Assembly: GCA_041164825.1 (NCBI GenBank)
Contig: JBEAOO010000058.1
Location: 1-47,789 of the forward strand
Origin: JBEAOO01 sp041164825
Lineage (GTDB): Bacteria > Pseudomonadota > Gammaproteobacteria > Burkholderiales > Burkholderiaceae_C
Length of the DNA stretch: 47,789 nt
Reading direction: 5' to 3'
Shown here: one piece after another, positions 32,161 to 41,600 of the stretch
How the letters are laid out: each line of letters starts with the position of its first letter
Position numbering within the stretch: position 1 is the stretch's first letter
Notes under the pieces: generated by a model
The model's database searches: none
The model's input: the letters and a program-made list of their open reading frames with translations, nothing else
What the model was told of the DNA's origin: nothing
Made by a program: the position numbers and the translations under genes

Positions 32161-33252
32161 ATGCCCGCGCCCACCCTCGCCCGCCTGCGTCGCCACGCCA
32201 CGGCGCGCAGCCTGTTCAAGCCCACGACACTGCCCCAAGCCATCGCGCGGCTGGGTTTTGTGCAGGCGGACCCGATCCGCTCACCCGCCCGGGCGCAAGA
32301 CCTGACGCTGCGCCACCGGGTGACGGGCTACCGCGTGGGCGACCTGGAGCGGCATTACCCCACGCTCGCGGTGGAAGAAGATTTCTTCGTCAACTACGGC
32401 TTTGTCACGCCCGAGCTGCACGCGCGCATGCACCCGCGCACGGCGCGCACCGAGTGGCCTGCCGAGCGCTGGGCCCAGGCGCAGGCCGTCTGCGACTTTG
32501 TGCAGCAACGCGGCGACGTCCACCCGCGCGAGGTCGACGCGCACTTTGCCCACGGCCACACGCGCAATGGTTTTGGTGGGCAGTCCAAAGCCAGCACCCA
32601 GTTGTTGGACGGCATGCACTACCGCGGCCTGCTGCGCGTGGCGCGGCGCGACAACGGCATCCGCCTCTACGCCAGCCGCACCCCGCAGCCCGCGCCCGAC
32701 GACGTGCCGGTGGTGCTCGACCAGCTGGTGCAGGTGCTGGTGCAAAAGTACGCCCCGCTGCCCCTGCCCGGCCTGCGGCAGTTGGTGGCGATGCTCAAAC
32801 ACGCGGTGCCGCAGTGGCAGCCTCAATTGCGCGCCGCGCTGCAGCGGGCCACCCAGCGCCTGCCCCATGCCGAGGTGGCAGGCACCCCTTGGTTTTGGCC
32901 CGAGGACGAAGACCCCTGCTCACGCCGCTGGGCCGTGGCCGACACAGTGCGCCTGCTGGCCCCGTTTGACCCGGTGGTCTGGGACCGCGACCGCTTCGAG
33001 CGCCTGTGGGGCTGGGCCTACCGCTTTGAGGCCTACACGCCACCGGCGCAGCGGGTGCGCGGTTACTACGCCATGCCTTTGCTCTGGCGCGACGAGGTGA
33101 TCGGCTGGGGCAATGTGTCGGTGGTGGACGGGCGGCTGCAGGCGGCGCTTGGGTATGTGAACGGCCACGCGCCCACGGATGCAGGCTTTGCCGACGCGCT
33201 GGACGCCGAACTCGCCGCCATGGCCGCCTTCTTGGGTGTGGCAGCGCGCTGA
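32161..33252 (+). CDS. YcaQ/AlkX-family DNA glycosylase (HTH_42)
   Basis: A 363-residue protein of the winged-helix YcaQ family, whose E. coli member removes alkylated bases and unhooks interstrand crosslinks. Landmarks are LGFVQADPIRSPARAQDLTL near residue 32, the VNYGFVTPEL region, and the C-terminal block LLAPFDPVVWDRDRFERLWG followed by YRFEAYTPPAQRVRGYYAMP. The Gln residues in FVQADPI and RAQD are candidates for the catalytic Q-x-Q region but sit in an unusual spacing. It precedes a methyltransferase on the same strand by 56 bp. Confidence 0.82.
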   Translation: MPAPTLARLRRHATARSLFKPTTLPQAIARLGFVQADPIRSPARAQDLTLRHRVTGYRVGDLERHYPTLAVEEDFFVNYGFVTPELHARMHPRTARTEWPAERWAQAQAVCDFVQQRGDVHPREVDAHFAHGHTRNGFGGQSKASTQLLDGMHYRGLLRVARRDNGIRLYASRTPQPAPDDVPVVLDQLVQVLVQKYAPLPLPGLRQLVAMLKHAVPQWQPQLRAALQRATQRLPHAEVAGTPWFWPEDEDPCSRRWAVADTVRLLAPFDPVVWDRDRFERLWGWAYRFEAYTPPAQRVRGYYAMPLLWRDEVIGWGNVSVVDGRLQAALGYVNGHAPTDAGFADALDAELAAMAAFLGVAAR

Positions 33253-33308
33253 GCCCCCAGGCGGTCAGCCGCGCAGCGCGTACGGCCGCCAACCGCGACA
33301 ATCCCCCC

Positions 33309-34604
33309 GTGGCGCGCCGCCACGCCAACCGCCCTGCCCGCCCTGTGTTCACCACCCTGATCGACCCCGCCGCGCCCGCCTCGCCGGAGCAGCGCTTTTT
33401 TGACCTCCTGGCCCACAGCCTGGAGTTGGGCACGTTTGTGAAGCTGATGCTGGGCAAACCGCGGGCGGGGGGCGATGTGCCGGCGGACTTGGAGCGCTTG
33501 ACGGTGCGACAGGTGACGCTCAAAGACACGCCACACCTGAGCCTGCTGTGGCGCCATCGCACGCGCGACGTGACCAAAAACCTGCCACTGGCGGCCGGGC
33601 TGGCCGAGCTGCGGCAATGGGTGCCGGCGAAGTTTGCGCACGCTCACCTGCTGACGACCACGCAGGACGTGCAGCTCTCGGTGGGCAAAAAGGGCACGCT
33701 GGGCCTGCGTGCAGGCAAGCGCAGTGGCGCCGAGGTGGCCGCCGCCACCGCCGCGGCCAGCAACGGTGGAGAGCAGGCGCACGACCGTGAGCGCCACCGC
33801 ATGGTCGAACTCAACCGGCCGTTTTTGACCGCGCTCGGCGTGACCACGGCCGATGGCCAATTGGTGCCGGCGATGGCGCGCAAGTGGCGCCAGATCAACA
33901 AGTTCATCGAGGTGCTGGACGCAGCGATCGCGCGCTCCAGCCTGGCCACGGCGCCGCAGGTGCGGGTGGCCGACTTCGGCTCGGGCAAGGGCTATTTGAC
34001 GTTTGCGGTGCACGAGCACCTGCAGCACCGCCGCGGCCAGCAGGCGCAGGTGACGGGCGTGGAGCTGCGCGACGACATGGTGGCGCTGTGCAACGGCGCG
34101 GTGCAGCAGCTCGGCCTGCAGGGCCTGAACTTTTGGCAGGGCGATGTGCGCAGCGTGAGCCCGGGGCCGATGGACGTGATGATCGCGCTGCACGCCTGCG
34201 ACATCGCCACCGATTACGCCATTCACCTGGGGCTGCGTGCTGGCGCACAGATCATTCTGTGTTCACCGTGCTGCCACAAGGAGGTGCGGCCGCAGATGTC
34301 GCTGCCGCCGGTGTTGAAGCCGATGCTGCAACACGGCATCCATTTGGGCCAACAGGCGGAGATGGTGACCGACTCGCTGCGCGCGCTGCTGCTGGAATCG
34401 CAGGGCTATGAGACGCAGGTGTTTGAGTTCATTTCGCTGGAGCACACCAGCAAGAACAAGATGATTCTGGCGGTGAAGCGCGAGGCGCCGGGTGAAGCGG
34501 CCGAGGCGGCGGCGGTGCGCGCGCAGATTGCAGAGATCAAGGCGTTTTACGGCATCCGCCAGCACAGCTTGGAAACCCTGCTGGCGCTCCCGCAGCCAGC
34601 GTGA
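33309..34604 (+). CDS. SAM-dependent methyltransferase with CCHK motif (GSTCD/RlmC-like)
   Basis: A 431-residue protein. The C-terminal half has a class I SAM fold: motif I VADFGSGKGYLTFAVHE near residue 220, then TGVELRDDMV. ALHACDIATD is followed by ILCSPCCHKE. This pairing of HACD and CCHK is characteristic of the methyltransferase family that includes human GSTCD. The target is unknown, perhaps RNA or protein. The N-terminal 200 residues are less conserved and may bind substrate. The start is a GTG at 33309 with no strong ribosome site; it may be co-transcribed with the glycosylase gene. Confidence 0.82.
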   Translation: MARRHANRPARPVFTTLIDPAAPASPEQRFFDLLAHSLELGTFVKLMLGKPRAGGDVPADLERLTVRQVTLKDTPHLSLLWRHRTRDVTKNLPLAAGLAELRQWVPAKFAHAHLLTTTQDVQLSVGKKGTLGLRAGKRSGAEVAAATAAASNGGEQAHDRERHRMVELNRPFLTALGVTTADGQLVPAMARKWRQINKFIEVLDAAIARSSLATAPQVRVADFGSGKGYLTFAVHEHLQHRRGQQAQVTGVELRDDMVALCNGAVQQLGLQGLNFWQGDVRSVSPGPMDVMIALHACDIATDYAIHLGLRAGAQIILCSPCCHKEVRPQMSLPPVLKPMLQHGIHLGQQAEMVTDSLRALLLESQGYETQVFEFISLEHTSKNKMILAVKREAPGEAAEAAAVRAQIAEIKAFYGIRQHSLETLLALPQPA

Positions 34605-34612
34605 GCCGTGGC

Positions 34613-34960
34613 TCAGCGGCGGGCTTGCCCTGACGAGAAGTAGCGCAGAAAGGTTTCCGGGTCGCGCACTTCCTGCACGTCCAGGCCGTCGATGGAATGG
34701 CGGTGCGGCGTGGCCGGGGGCAGCTCATCCAGGTCGGCTGGCATGGTGATGTTCCAAGCCGTGGTTTCGCCGAACCAGGCTTCGTGCAAATCATGGGCGA
34801 CCACGCGACTGCGGGCTGAGGCCGGCTCGGCAGGCACGCGCGGCTGCACCACCTCGTCGAGCACCGACGGCATGGTTTCCCATTCGATCGCGTCGGCGTA
34901 GGCGAGCGCGCGGTGCGTGGAAGCGAGGTACTGCTTCGGTGCGGCGTATTGCATGCGCAT
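34613..34960 (-). CDS. Hypothetical protein, 115 residues
   Basis: A small acidic soluble protein of no recognised family and without signal peptide or membrane helix. The N-terminus is MRMQYAAPKQYLASTHRALA and the middle contains HEAWFGETTAWNIT. It ends in an Arg-rich tail. A GAGGAG site 8 bases before the ATG at 34960 supports real translation; a second ATG two codons on is also possible. It converges on the methyltransferase gene with 8 bp between stops. Confidence 0.65.
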   Translation of the reverse strand: MRMQYAAPKQYLASTHRALAYADAIEWETMPSVLDEVVQPRVPAEPASARSRVVAHDLHEAWFGETTAWNITMPADLDELPPATPHRHSIDGLDVQEVRDPETFLRYFSSGQARR

Positions 34961-35161
34961 GGTGGGGACTCCTCAAGACAATGTTCGATGTGTGTAGGCT
35001 ATCGGCCGCTGCCACCATGCAATGAGCCGAAAAGCAAGGGCTCTGCGCTGCAGTTCGGCGCGGAGGGCCGAGCGGTGTGAAGAATCACCGTCACGCCCCA
35101 GCTCAACGTTTGTGCCCGCACACACACGCCGGGCAGAGTGCCTCGCTATAGTCCACAGCCC

Positions 35162-35863
35162 ATGCCCGAACGCCGCCCTGCCCCCACCACTTACGCCGTC
35201 ATCGACTTCGAAACCACCGGCATGACGCCCGCCCAGGGCGCGCGCGCCACCGAGGTGGCCGCCGTGTTGCTGCGCGATGGCGAGATCGTCGGCCGCTACC
35301 AAAACCTGATGAACAGCGGCGCCTGGGTGCCACCCTTCATCGAACACCTCACCGGCATCAGCAACCGCATGCTGCGCAGCGCGCCGCCGGCCGATGTGGT
35401 GATGCGCGAGGTGCTGGCCTTCACCGAGGGCTGCGCGTTGGTGGCGCACAACGCGGCGTTTGACCGCGGCTTTTGGCTGAGTGAGGCTGCGCAAGCCGGC
35501 CAGCCGCTGGACCCGGCACCCGACTTTGCGTGCACCGTGCTGCTGTCGCGCCGGCTGTACCCCGAAGCGCCCAGCCACAAGCTCAGCGCGCTGGCCGACT
35601 TTCACCACCTGCCGCGCAATGGCCGCGCGCACCGGGCAATGTCTGACGCCGAGGTGACCGCGCATTTGTTGGCCCGCATGCTGGGTGATGTGAGTGACCG
35701 CTTTGCCGCAGAGCTTGGTGATTACACGCTGGACCACAGCCTGCTTTGCGCACTGCAGCGCACGGCACGCACCGCCCTGCCCCGGGGCGTGGCGCGACAT
35801 TGCCAACGCTCGGACAGCGCCCGACGTGCTGCGAGCGCCTCATTCGATAGCTTTTGGCAATGA
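35162..35863 (+). CDS. DnaQ-like 3'-5' exonuclease (DEDDh)
   Basis: A 233-residue exonuclease-fold protein. The ExoI motif is VIDFETTG (residues 12-19) with catalytic Asp and Glu. ExoII is AHNAAFDRGFW near residue 98, and ExoIII is HRAMSDAEVTAHLL near residue 158, giving the DEDDh set. Members are DNA polymerase epsilon-like proofreading or stand-alone nucleases. The C-terminal 60 residues are family-specific and may be partly disordered. The ATG at 35162 is preferred over 35138 because homologs begin just before the ExoI strand. Confidence 0.87.
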   Translation: MPERRPAPTTYAVIDFETTGMTPAQGARATEVAAVLLRDGEIVGRYQNLMNSGAWVPPFIEHLTGISNRMLRSAPPADVVMREVLAFTEGCALVAHNAAFDRGFWLSEAAQAGQPLDPAPDFACTVLLSRRLYPEAPSHKLSALADFHHLPRNGRAHRAMSDAEVTAHLLARMLGDVSDRFAAELGDYTLDHSLLCALQRTARTALPRGVARHCQRSDSARRAASASFDSFWQ

Positions 35864-35883
35864 CCTGCATTCAATCAATCAAC
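35847..35883 (+). promoter_or_regulatory. Possible OxyR site upstream of ahpC
   Basis: ATAGCTTTTGGCAAT (35847-35861) keeps eight of the ten conserved positions of the OxyR half-site as I know it. Seven bases later the second half (35869-35883) fits less well. Spacing and location, about 120-155 bp before ahpC and overlapping the end of the exonuclease gene, are reasonable. No oxyR gene is in the window. Confidence 0.35.
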
Positions 35884-36001
35884 CCAAAGAATGCTGCAGC
35901 GCCACTAAGATTCACTCCGTTCCTTGGTCGCAGTCGCTTCTCAGCAGCACCAAGCCGAACCCAGTTTCTTTCACCCGCCACCTCAACACAGAAAGCACAC
36001 C

Positions 36002-36565
36002 ATGTCGCTGATCAACACCGCCGTCCAGCCGTTCAAGACCCAAGCCTTCCACAACGGCAAGTTCATTGAAGTCACTGAAGAAAGCCTGAAGGGCAAGTGG
36101 TCCGTCCTGATCTTCATGCCGGCCGCCTTCACCTTCAACTGCCCGACCGAAATCGAAGACGCTGCCGACAACTACGCCGCCTTCCAAGCCACCGGTACCG
36201 AGGTCTACATCGTCACCACCGACACGCACTTCTCGCACAAGGTCTGGCACGAAACCTCGCCGGCCGTGGGCAAGGCCAAGTTCCCGCTGGTGGGCGACCC
36301 GACCCACACGCTGACCAACGCTTTCGGCGTGCACATCCCTGAAGAAGGCCTGGCGCTGCGCGGCACCTTCGTGATCAACCCGGACGGCATCATCAAGACC
36401 GCCGAAATCCACTCCAACGAAATCGCCCGCGACGTGTCGGAAACCCTGCGCAAGCTCAAGGCTGCCCAGTACACCGCCGCCCACCCCGGCCAAGTCTGCC
36501 CGGCCAAGTGGAAGGAAGGCGCCAAGACCTTGGCTCCGTCGATCGACTTGGTTGGCAAGATCTAA
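36002..36565 (+). CDS. ahpC: Alkyl hydroperoxide reductase peroxiredoxin subunit
   Basis: A 187-residue typical 2-Cys peroxiredoxin that reduces hydrogen peroxide and organic hydroperoxides in the cytosol. The peroxidatic Cys47 is in FTFNCPTE and the resolving Cys166 in GQVCPAKW, the same numbering as E. coli AhpC. The N-terminus MSLINTAVQPFKTQAF and the end LVGKI are diagnostic. The start is the ATG at 36002; 26 upstream in-frame codons are leader. It is followed by a terminator-like hairpin and then ahpF, its electron donor. Confidence 0.97.
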   Translation: MSLINTAVQPFKTQAFHNGKFIEVTEESLKGKWSVLIFMPAAFTFNCPTEIEDAADNYAAFQATGTEVYIVTTDTHFSHKVWHETSPAVGKAKFPLVGDPTHTLTNAFGVHIPEEGLALRGTFVINPDGIIKTAEIHSNEIARDVSETLRKLKAAQYTAAHPGQVCPAKWKEGAKTLAPSIDLVGKI

Positions 36566-36610
36566 GCAAGCTGACCCCGTCGCCACCACGACGCGATGAC
36601 ATTGAACGAG

Positions 36611-36634
36611 GCGGGCAGCGTGCCCGCTTCTTCT
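36611..36634 (+). terminator. Terminator-like hairpin after ahpC
   Basis: GCGGGCA-GCG-TGCCCGC is a 7-bp stem followed by TTCTTCT. The T-tract is weak, so partial read-through into ahpF is likely. This would give more ahpC than ahpF mRNA, as is usual for this pair. Confidence 0.65.
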
Positions 36635-36661
36635 CCCCGGCCCGATCGCCCCCCGATCAGG

Positions 36662-36712
36662 CCCCGTTGAAAGCACCCGGCCGGAGTCTTCCGCAGGGCG
36701 CTTTCGACGGGG
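36662..36712 (+). other. Nested hairpin in the ahpF leader
   Basis: Arms at 36662-36678 and 36696-36712 pair at 16 of 17 positions, counting one G-T wobble. The loop holds a smaller hairpin CGGA-GTCT-TCCG. It lies 44 bases before the ahpF ATG, after the ahpC terminator. It may be an mRNA processing or stability element at the ahpC-ahpF boundary. Confidence 0.55.
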
Positions 36713-36755
36713 TCGGAACGACCTCGCCTGAACATTCCCTGAAAGGACGCCCGCC

Positions 36756-38330
36756 ATGCTGGACGACAACACCAAAGGCCAACTGGCCTCGTATTTCGAA
36801 CGCATCACCCAGCCGATCGAGCTGATCGCCAGCCTCGACGACTCGGCCCACGCCGCCGACATCCGCGAGCTCGTGAGCGAAATCGCCGCGATCGCCCCAG
36901 ACAAGATCTCGGCCCGCTTCGACGGCAACTTCGCCCGCAAGCCCTCGTTCCAGATCACCCGCGTGGGCCACAACATGGGCGTGCACTTTGCCGCCCTGCC
37001 GATGGGCCACGAGTTCACCTCGCTGCTGCTGGCGCTGCTGTGGGCCGGCGGCCACCCGCCCAAGGCCGAGCCGGAAGTGATCGCGCAGATCAAGGCGCTG
37101 GATGGTGACTTCGACTTCACCACCTGGATGAGCCTGACCTGCCACAACTGCCCGGACGTGGTGCAGGCGCTGAACCTGATGGCCGTGCTCAACCCGCGCA
37201 TCCAGCACGTGGCGATCGACGGTGGCATGTTCCAGGCCGAGGTGGAAGAACGCCAAATCATGGCCGTGCCGGCCGTGTTCTTGAACGATGCCGTGTTTGG
37301 CAACGGCCGCATGGAGCTGGCCGAAATCTTGGCCAAGGTGGACACCGGCGCCGCCCAGCGCGACGCCGCCAAGCTGAGCGAAAAGGCCCCCTACGAGGTG
37401 CTGATCATTGGCGGCGGCCCGGCCGGCGCCGCAGCGGCGGTGTACGCCGCCCGCAAGGGCATCCGCACCGGCATCGTGGCCGAGCGTTTTGGCGGCCAGA
37501 CCATGGACACGCTGGGCATCGAGAACTTCATCTCGGTGCTCGAAACCGAAGGGCCGAAGTTCGCCGCCGCGCTGGAAGCCCATGTGCGCCACTACGGCGT
37601 CGACATCATCACGCTGCAGCGCGTGGCCTCGGTGGTGCCGTCGGAGGTGGCCGGCGGCCACGCCACGGTGACGCTGGAAAACGGCGCGGTACTGAAGGCC
37701 CGCTCGGTGATCTTGGCCACCGGCGCCCGCTGGCGCAACATGAACGTGCCGGGCGAGCACGCGTACCGCACCAAGGGCGTGGCCTACTGCCCGCACTGCG
37801 ACGGCCCGCTCTTCAAGGGCAAGGACGTGGCAGTGATCGGCGGCGGCAACTCGGGCGTCGAGGCCGCGATCGATTTGGCCGGTGTGGTCAAGAGCGTGAC
37901 ACTGCTCGAATTTGCCGACCAGCTCAAGGCCGACCAGGTGCTGGTGGACAAGCTCAAGAGCCTGCCCAACGTGACCATCCATGTGAACGCGCAAACCACC
38001 GAGGTGGTGGGCGATGGCCAGAAGATGAACGGCCTGAAGTTCAAGGACCGCGTCTCGGGCGCCGAGCAGCTGCTGCACATGGCGGGCGTGTTCGTGCAAA
38101 TCGGCCTGGTGCCCAACACAGAGTTCCTGAAGGGCAGCGCGGTGGAGTTGAGCCGCTTCGGCGAGATCGTGATCGACGCCAAGTGCCACACCTCGGCACC
38201 CGGCATCTTCGCCGCCGGCGACGTGACCACCGTGCCCTACAAGCAGATCATCATCGCCACCGGCGAAGGTGCGAAGGCGGCCTTGAGCGCGTTTGACCAC
38301 CTGATCCGCACGCCCGCTCCCGCGGTTTGA
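36756..38330 (+). CDS. ahpF: Alkyl hydroperoxide reductase flavoprotein subunit
   Basis: A 524-residue cytosolic flavoenzyme that passes electrons from NADH through FAD and two disulfide centres to AhpC. The N-terminal double thioredoxin domain carries CHNC (Cys129 and Cys132). The FAD motif GGGPAGAAAAVYAARKG is near residue 216 and the thioredoxin-reductase disulfide CPHC is Cys345/Cys348, the E. coli positions. The NADH motif GGGNSGVEAA follows. It is about 190 bp downstream of ahpC. An extended structured repeat (copy E) lies in its 3' region. Confidence 0.97.
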   Translation: MLDDNTKGQLASYFERITQPIELIASLDDSAHAADIRELVSEIAAIAPDKISARFDGNFARKPSFQITRVGHNMGVHFAALPMGHEFTSLLLALLWAGGHPPKAEPEVIAQIKALDGDFDFTTWMSLTCHNCPDVVQALNLMAVLNPRIQHVAIDGGMFQAEVEERQIMAVPAVFLNDAVFGNGRMELAEILAKVDTGAAQRDAAKLSEKAPYEVLIIGGGPAGAAAAVYAARKGIRTGIVAERFGGQTMDTLGIENFISVLETEGPKFAAALEAHVRHYGVDIITLQRVASVVPSEVAGGHATVTLENGAVLKARSVILATGARWRNMNVPGEHAYRTKGVAYCPHCDGPLFKGKDVAVIGGGNSGVEAAIDLAGVVKSVTLLEFADQLKADQVLVDKLKSLPNVTIHVNAQTTEVVGDGQKMNGLKFKDRVSGAEQLLHMAGVFVQIGLVPNTEFLKGSAVELSRFGEIVIDAKCHTSAPGIFAAGDVTTVPYKQIIIATGEGAKAALSAFDHLIRTPAPAV

Positions 38331-38440
38331 GTGGCAAGGCTCGCACCCTTCTCGGTGCGGGCCTTGTGGCTGCATGCACAAGCCTGAGCAGGCCGAGGGC
38401 TCGGGGTGGGAACAGGCCCCTTCGCAAACCGCGGTGGCTC

Positions 38441-38550
38441 GCGAACCGGTCGACTGGGTGCTTCACGCAGGGAAATAAAGGGGGAGGCGCGGGCCGAAGG
38501 CGCGCGGCGGAGGACATTCCCGGAGTGGAGTACCCGGTCGGCCGGTTCGC
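38441..38550 (+). repeat. Interspersed structured repeat, copy E
   Basis: Arms at 38441-38466 and 38525-38550 pair along all 26 positions, 22 Watson-Crick and 4 G-U on the plus strand. Inside, GGGAA (38470-38474) pairs with TTCCC (38517-38521). A GC hairpin lies between blocks AAAGGGGGAGG and GGAGGACA, which are shared with copies B-D. It is about 110 bp beyond the ahpF stop, in sense orientation to ahpF. The rest of the 38331-38643 gap holds only the terminator at 38589-38624. Confidence 0.78.
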
Positions 38551-38588
38551 CGCTCCGTCGCCGCAGGTGTCGCTGCAACGCGCTGTAG

Positions 38589-38624
38589 AAAAGCCCCGCC
38601 GGGTGTGAGCCTGGCGGGGCTTTT
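38589..38624. terminator. Bidirectional terminator between ahpF and the RND operon
   Basis: AAAAGCCCCGCC and GGCGGGGCTTTT pair over 12 bp with a 12-base loop and T-runs on both strands. It is 20 bp beyond the stop of the RND pump gene and downstream of ahpF, so it serves both. Confidence 0.92.
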
Positions 38625-38643
38625 GTTCATGGCAACGCTCAGC

Positions 38644-41600
38644 TCACTTCGGCGCCAGGGGCTCCACCGCAGGCACCGCAGCAGGCACCGTGGCAACGAT
38701 GCTCGCACCGCGCCGATGGAACAAGCGCGCGATCCATTGCACCGCGTCATCCACGTAGGTGAACAGCACCGGAATCACCAGCAGGCTCAAGAAGGTGCTG
38801 GTGATCAAGCCGCCGATCACGACGATGGCCATGGGGCTGCGGAAGCTCGGGTCCACGCCCCAGCCCAAGGCGATCGGCATCATGCCGGCGCCCATGGCGA
38901 TGGTGGTCATGACGATCGGGCGGGCACGCTTGTGGCAGGCGTCGAGCAGCGCCTCCAAGCGGGTCAGGCCGTGTTCGCGGCGCGCCATGATGGCGTATTC
39001 GACCAGCAGGATCGAGTTCTTGGTGGCGATGCCCATCAGCATGATCAGGCCGATCATCGACGGCATCGACACCGCCGTTTGCGTGATGAACAGCGCCAAA
39101 AACGCCCCCGGAATCGACAGCACCAGCGCGGCCAAGATGGTCACCGGCTGCACGAAGTCTTTGAACAACAGCACCAGCACGATGTAGATGCAGAGCACGC
39201 CGGTCAGCATGGCCAGGCCGAAGCTGGCGAAGAGCTCGCCCATGGCCTCGGCGTCGCCGACGCTGGTTTGCATCACGCCGGGGGGCAGCTGCTTCAGGCT
39301 GGGCAGGGCCAGCGCTTGTTTTTCCACCTCGCCCAAGGGCTGCTGGTTCAACTCGATCTCGAAGTTGATGTTGCGCTGGCGGTCGTAGCGGTCGATCTCG
39401 GCCGGGCCGCTGTCCATGGTCAGCGTCGCCACATTGCCCAGCATCACCGGGCCGCGCGCGCCGGGCACGGCCAAGTGCGAGAGCGTGTCGATGTCGCCGC
39501 GCGCCGCCAGGCCCAAGCGCACGACCACCGGCACCTGGCGCTGGCTCAGGTTGAGCTTGGCCAGGCTTTGCTCGTAGTCGCCCGAGGTGGCCAGGCGCAG
39601 CGTGTCGGCGATGGCCGCTGTGGTGACGCCTTGCTCCGCGGCACGCGCAAAGTCGGTGCGCACGATCAACTCCGGCCGCACCAAGCTCGACGTGCTGGTG
39701 ACCGCGCCAATGCCCGGGATGCTGCGCAACTCGCGCTCCACCTGCTGCGCGTGCTCGCCCAGCACCCGGCCGTCTTCACCGGCCAGCACCAGGATGTATT
39801 TTTCGCTGGAGCCGCCGAGACCGATCTTCACGCGGGCGCCCGGAATCACCGCCAGCGCATCACGCAATTGGCCTTCGATGGCTTGTTTGCTGGTGCCGCG
39901 GCGTTCGGTGCGCGGCGTCATGTTGATGGTCAGCGTGGCCTTGCGGGCCTCGGCCGCGCCGGCAGGCGCAAACGGGTCGCCGCCCGTGGCACCGCCGCCC
40001 ACCGCCGTGTAGACCAGCTTCACGTGCGGGTTCTTCTGCACGATCTGGCGCGCCTGCTCGGCCGCGGCCAAGGTTTGTGTGAAGGTGCTGCCCGGCGGCA
40101 AGGTGAGGGCCACCTGGGTTTGGCTCAAATCATCGGGCGGAATGAAGCCCGTGGGCAGCAAGGGCACGAGCGCAAACGCGCCCACCAAAAAGGCCAGCGC
40201 GGCCAGGCTGGTTTTGATGCGGTGCTTCAAACACCAAGCCGCCCAGCGCAGGTAGATCAGCATCCAGCGCGGCTCGGTGTGCTCGCCCTTGGGGCGGTGC
40301 AACACGTAGGCGGCCATCATGGGCGTGAGCATGCGCGCCACCACCAGCGAGAAGAACACCGCGATCGCTGCCGTCCAACCGAACTGCACAAAAAACTTGC
40401 CCGGCACACCGGCCATGAAGGCCGTGGGCAAAAACACCGCGATCAGCGTGAAGGTGGTGGCGATCACGGCCAGGCCGATCTCGTCGGCCGCTTCCATCGC
40501 CGCCTGCAGCGGCGTCTTGCCCATGCGCAGGTGGCGCATGATGTTTTCAATCTCGACGATGGCGTCGTCGACCAAGATGCCCACCACCAGCGACACGCTC
40601 AGCAGCGTCACCACATTGAGTGTGAAGCCGAAGAAGTACATCGCGCCGAAGGCCGGGATCACCGACAGCGGCAAGGCCGTGGCCGCCACCAGCGTGGCGC
40701 GCCAGTCGCGCAGAAAGAACCACACCACGATCACGGCCAGCACGGCGCCCTCGAACAGCAGCGTCATCGAGCCTTTGTAGTTCTCCTCCACCGGGTCGAC
40801 GAAGTTGAAGGCCTCCACAAAGGTGATGCCGGGGTGCGCGGTGCGCAGCGCATCGAGCTGCGCACGCACGCCGGTGGCCACGTCCACCTCGCCCGCGCCA
40901 CGGCTGCGCACGATTTCAAAGCCCACCACGGGCTGGCCGTCGAGCAGCGCAGCGCTGCGCTGTTCGGCCACGGTGTCGCTCACGGTGGCCACTTGGTCGA
41001 GCCGGATGTGGCGACCATCGCTGAGCGCGATGTCGAGCCGGCCCAGTTCGTCGGCGGTGTGCACGGTGGCGATGCTGCGCACCGATTGTTCGGCGCCGCC
41101 CACATCGGCCCGGCCGCCCGACGCGTCTTGCTGCACCTGGCGCAGCTGGCGCGAGATGTCGGCCGCGCTGGCGTTGAGGGACAGCAGCCGTGAGGCATCG
41201 AGCTCCACCCGCACCTCGCGGTTGACACCGCCCACGCGCGACACCGCGCCCACCCCGCGCACGCTCAGCATGGCTTTGGTGATGGTGTTGTCGACGAACC
41301 AGCTGAGCGCTTCGTCGTCCAAACGCTCGGCCGAGACGGTGTAGGTGAGGATGGGTGCGCCGGCCAGATCGACCTTGCTGATGACCGGATCGCGCAGGTC
41401 GCCGGGCAGGTCGGAGCGGATGCGCGAGATCGCATCGCGCACATCGTCCACCGCTTGCTGGGTGGGCTTTTCAAGCCGGAATTCGACCGTGATGGTGGCC
41501 GCGCCGTCTTGCACCTTGGTGTAGATGTGCTTCACGCCCTGCACGGTGGCGACGGCGTTTTCGATCTTGCGGGCGACCTCGGTTTCGAGCTGCGCGGGCG

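Noticed and set aside
38605..41193. An 862-codon plus-strand open frame across the RND pump
   Set aside because: Shadow of the pump gene, rich in His/Gln/Arg, with no recognisable motif.
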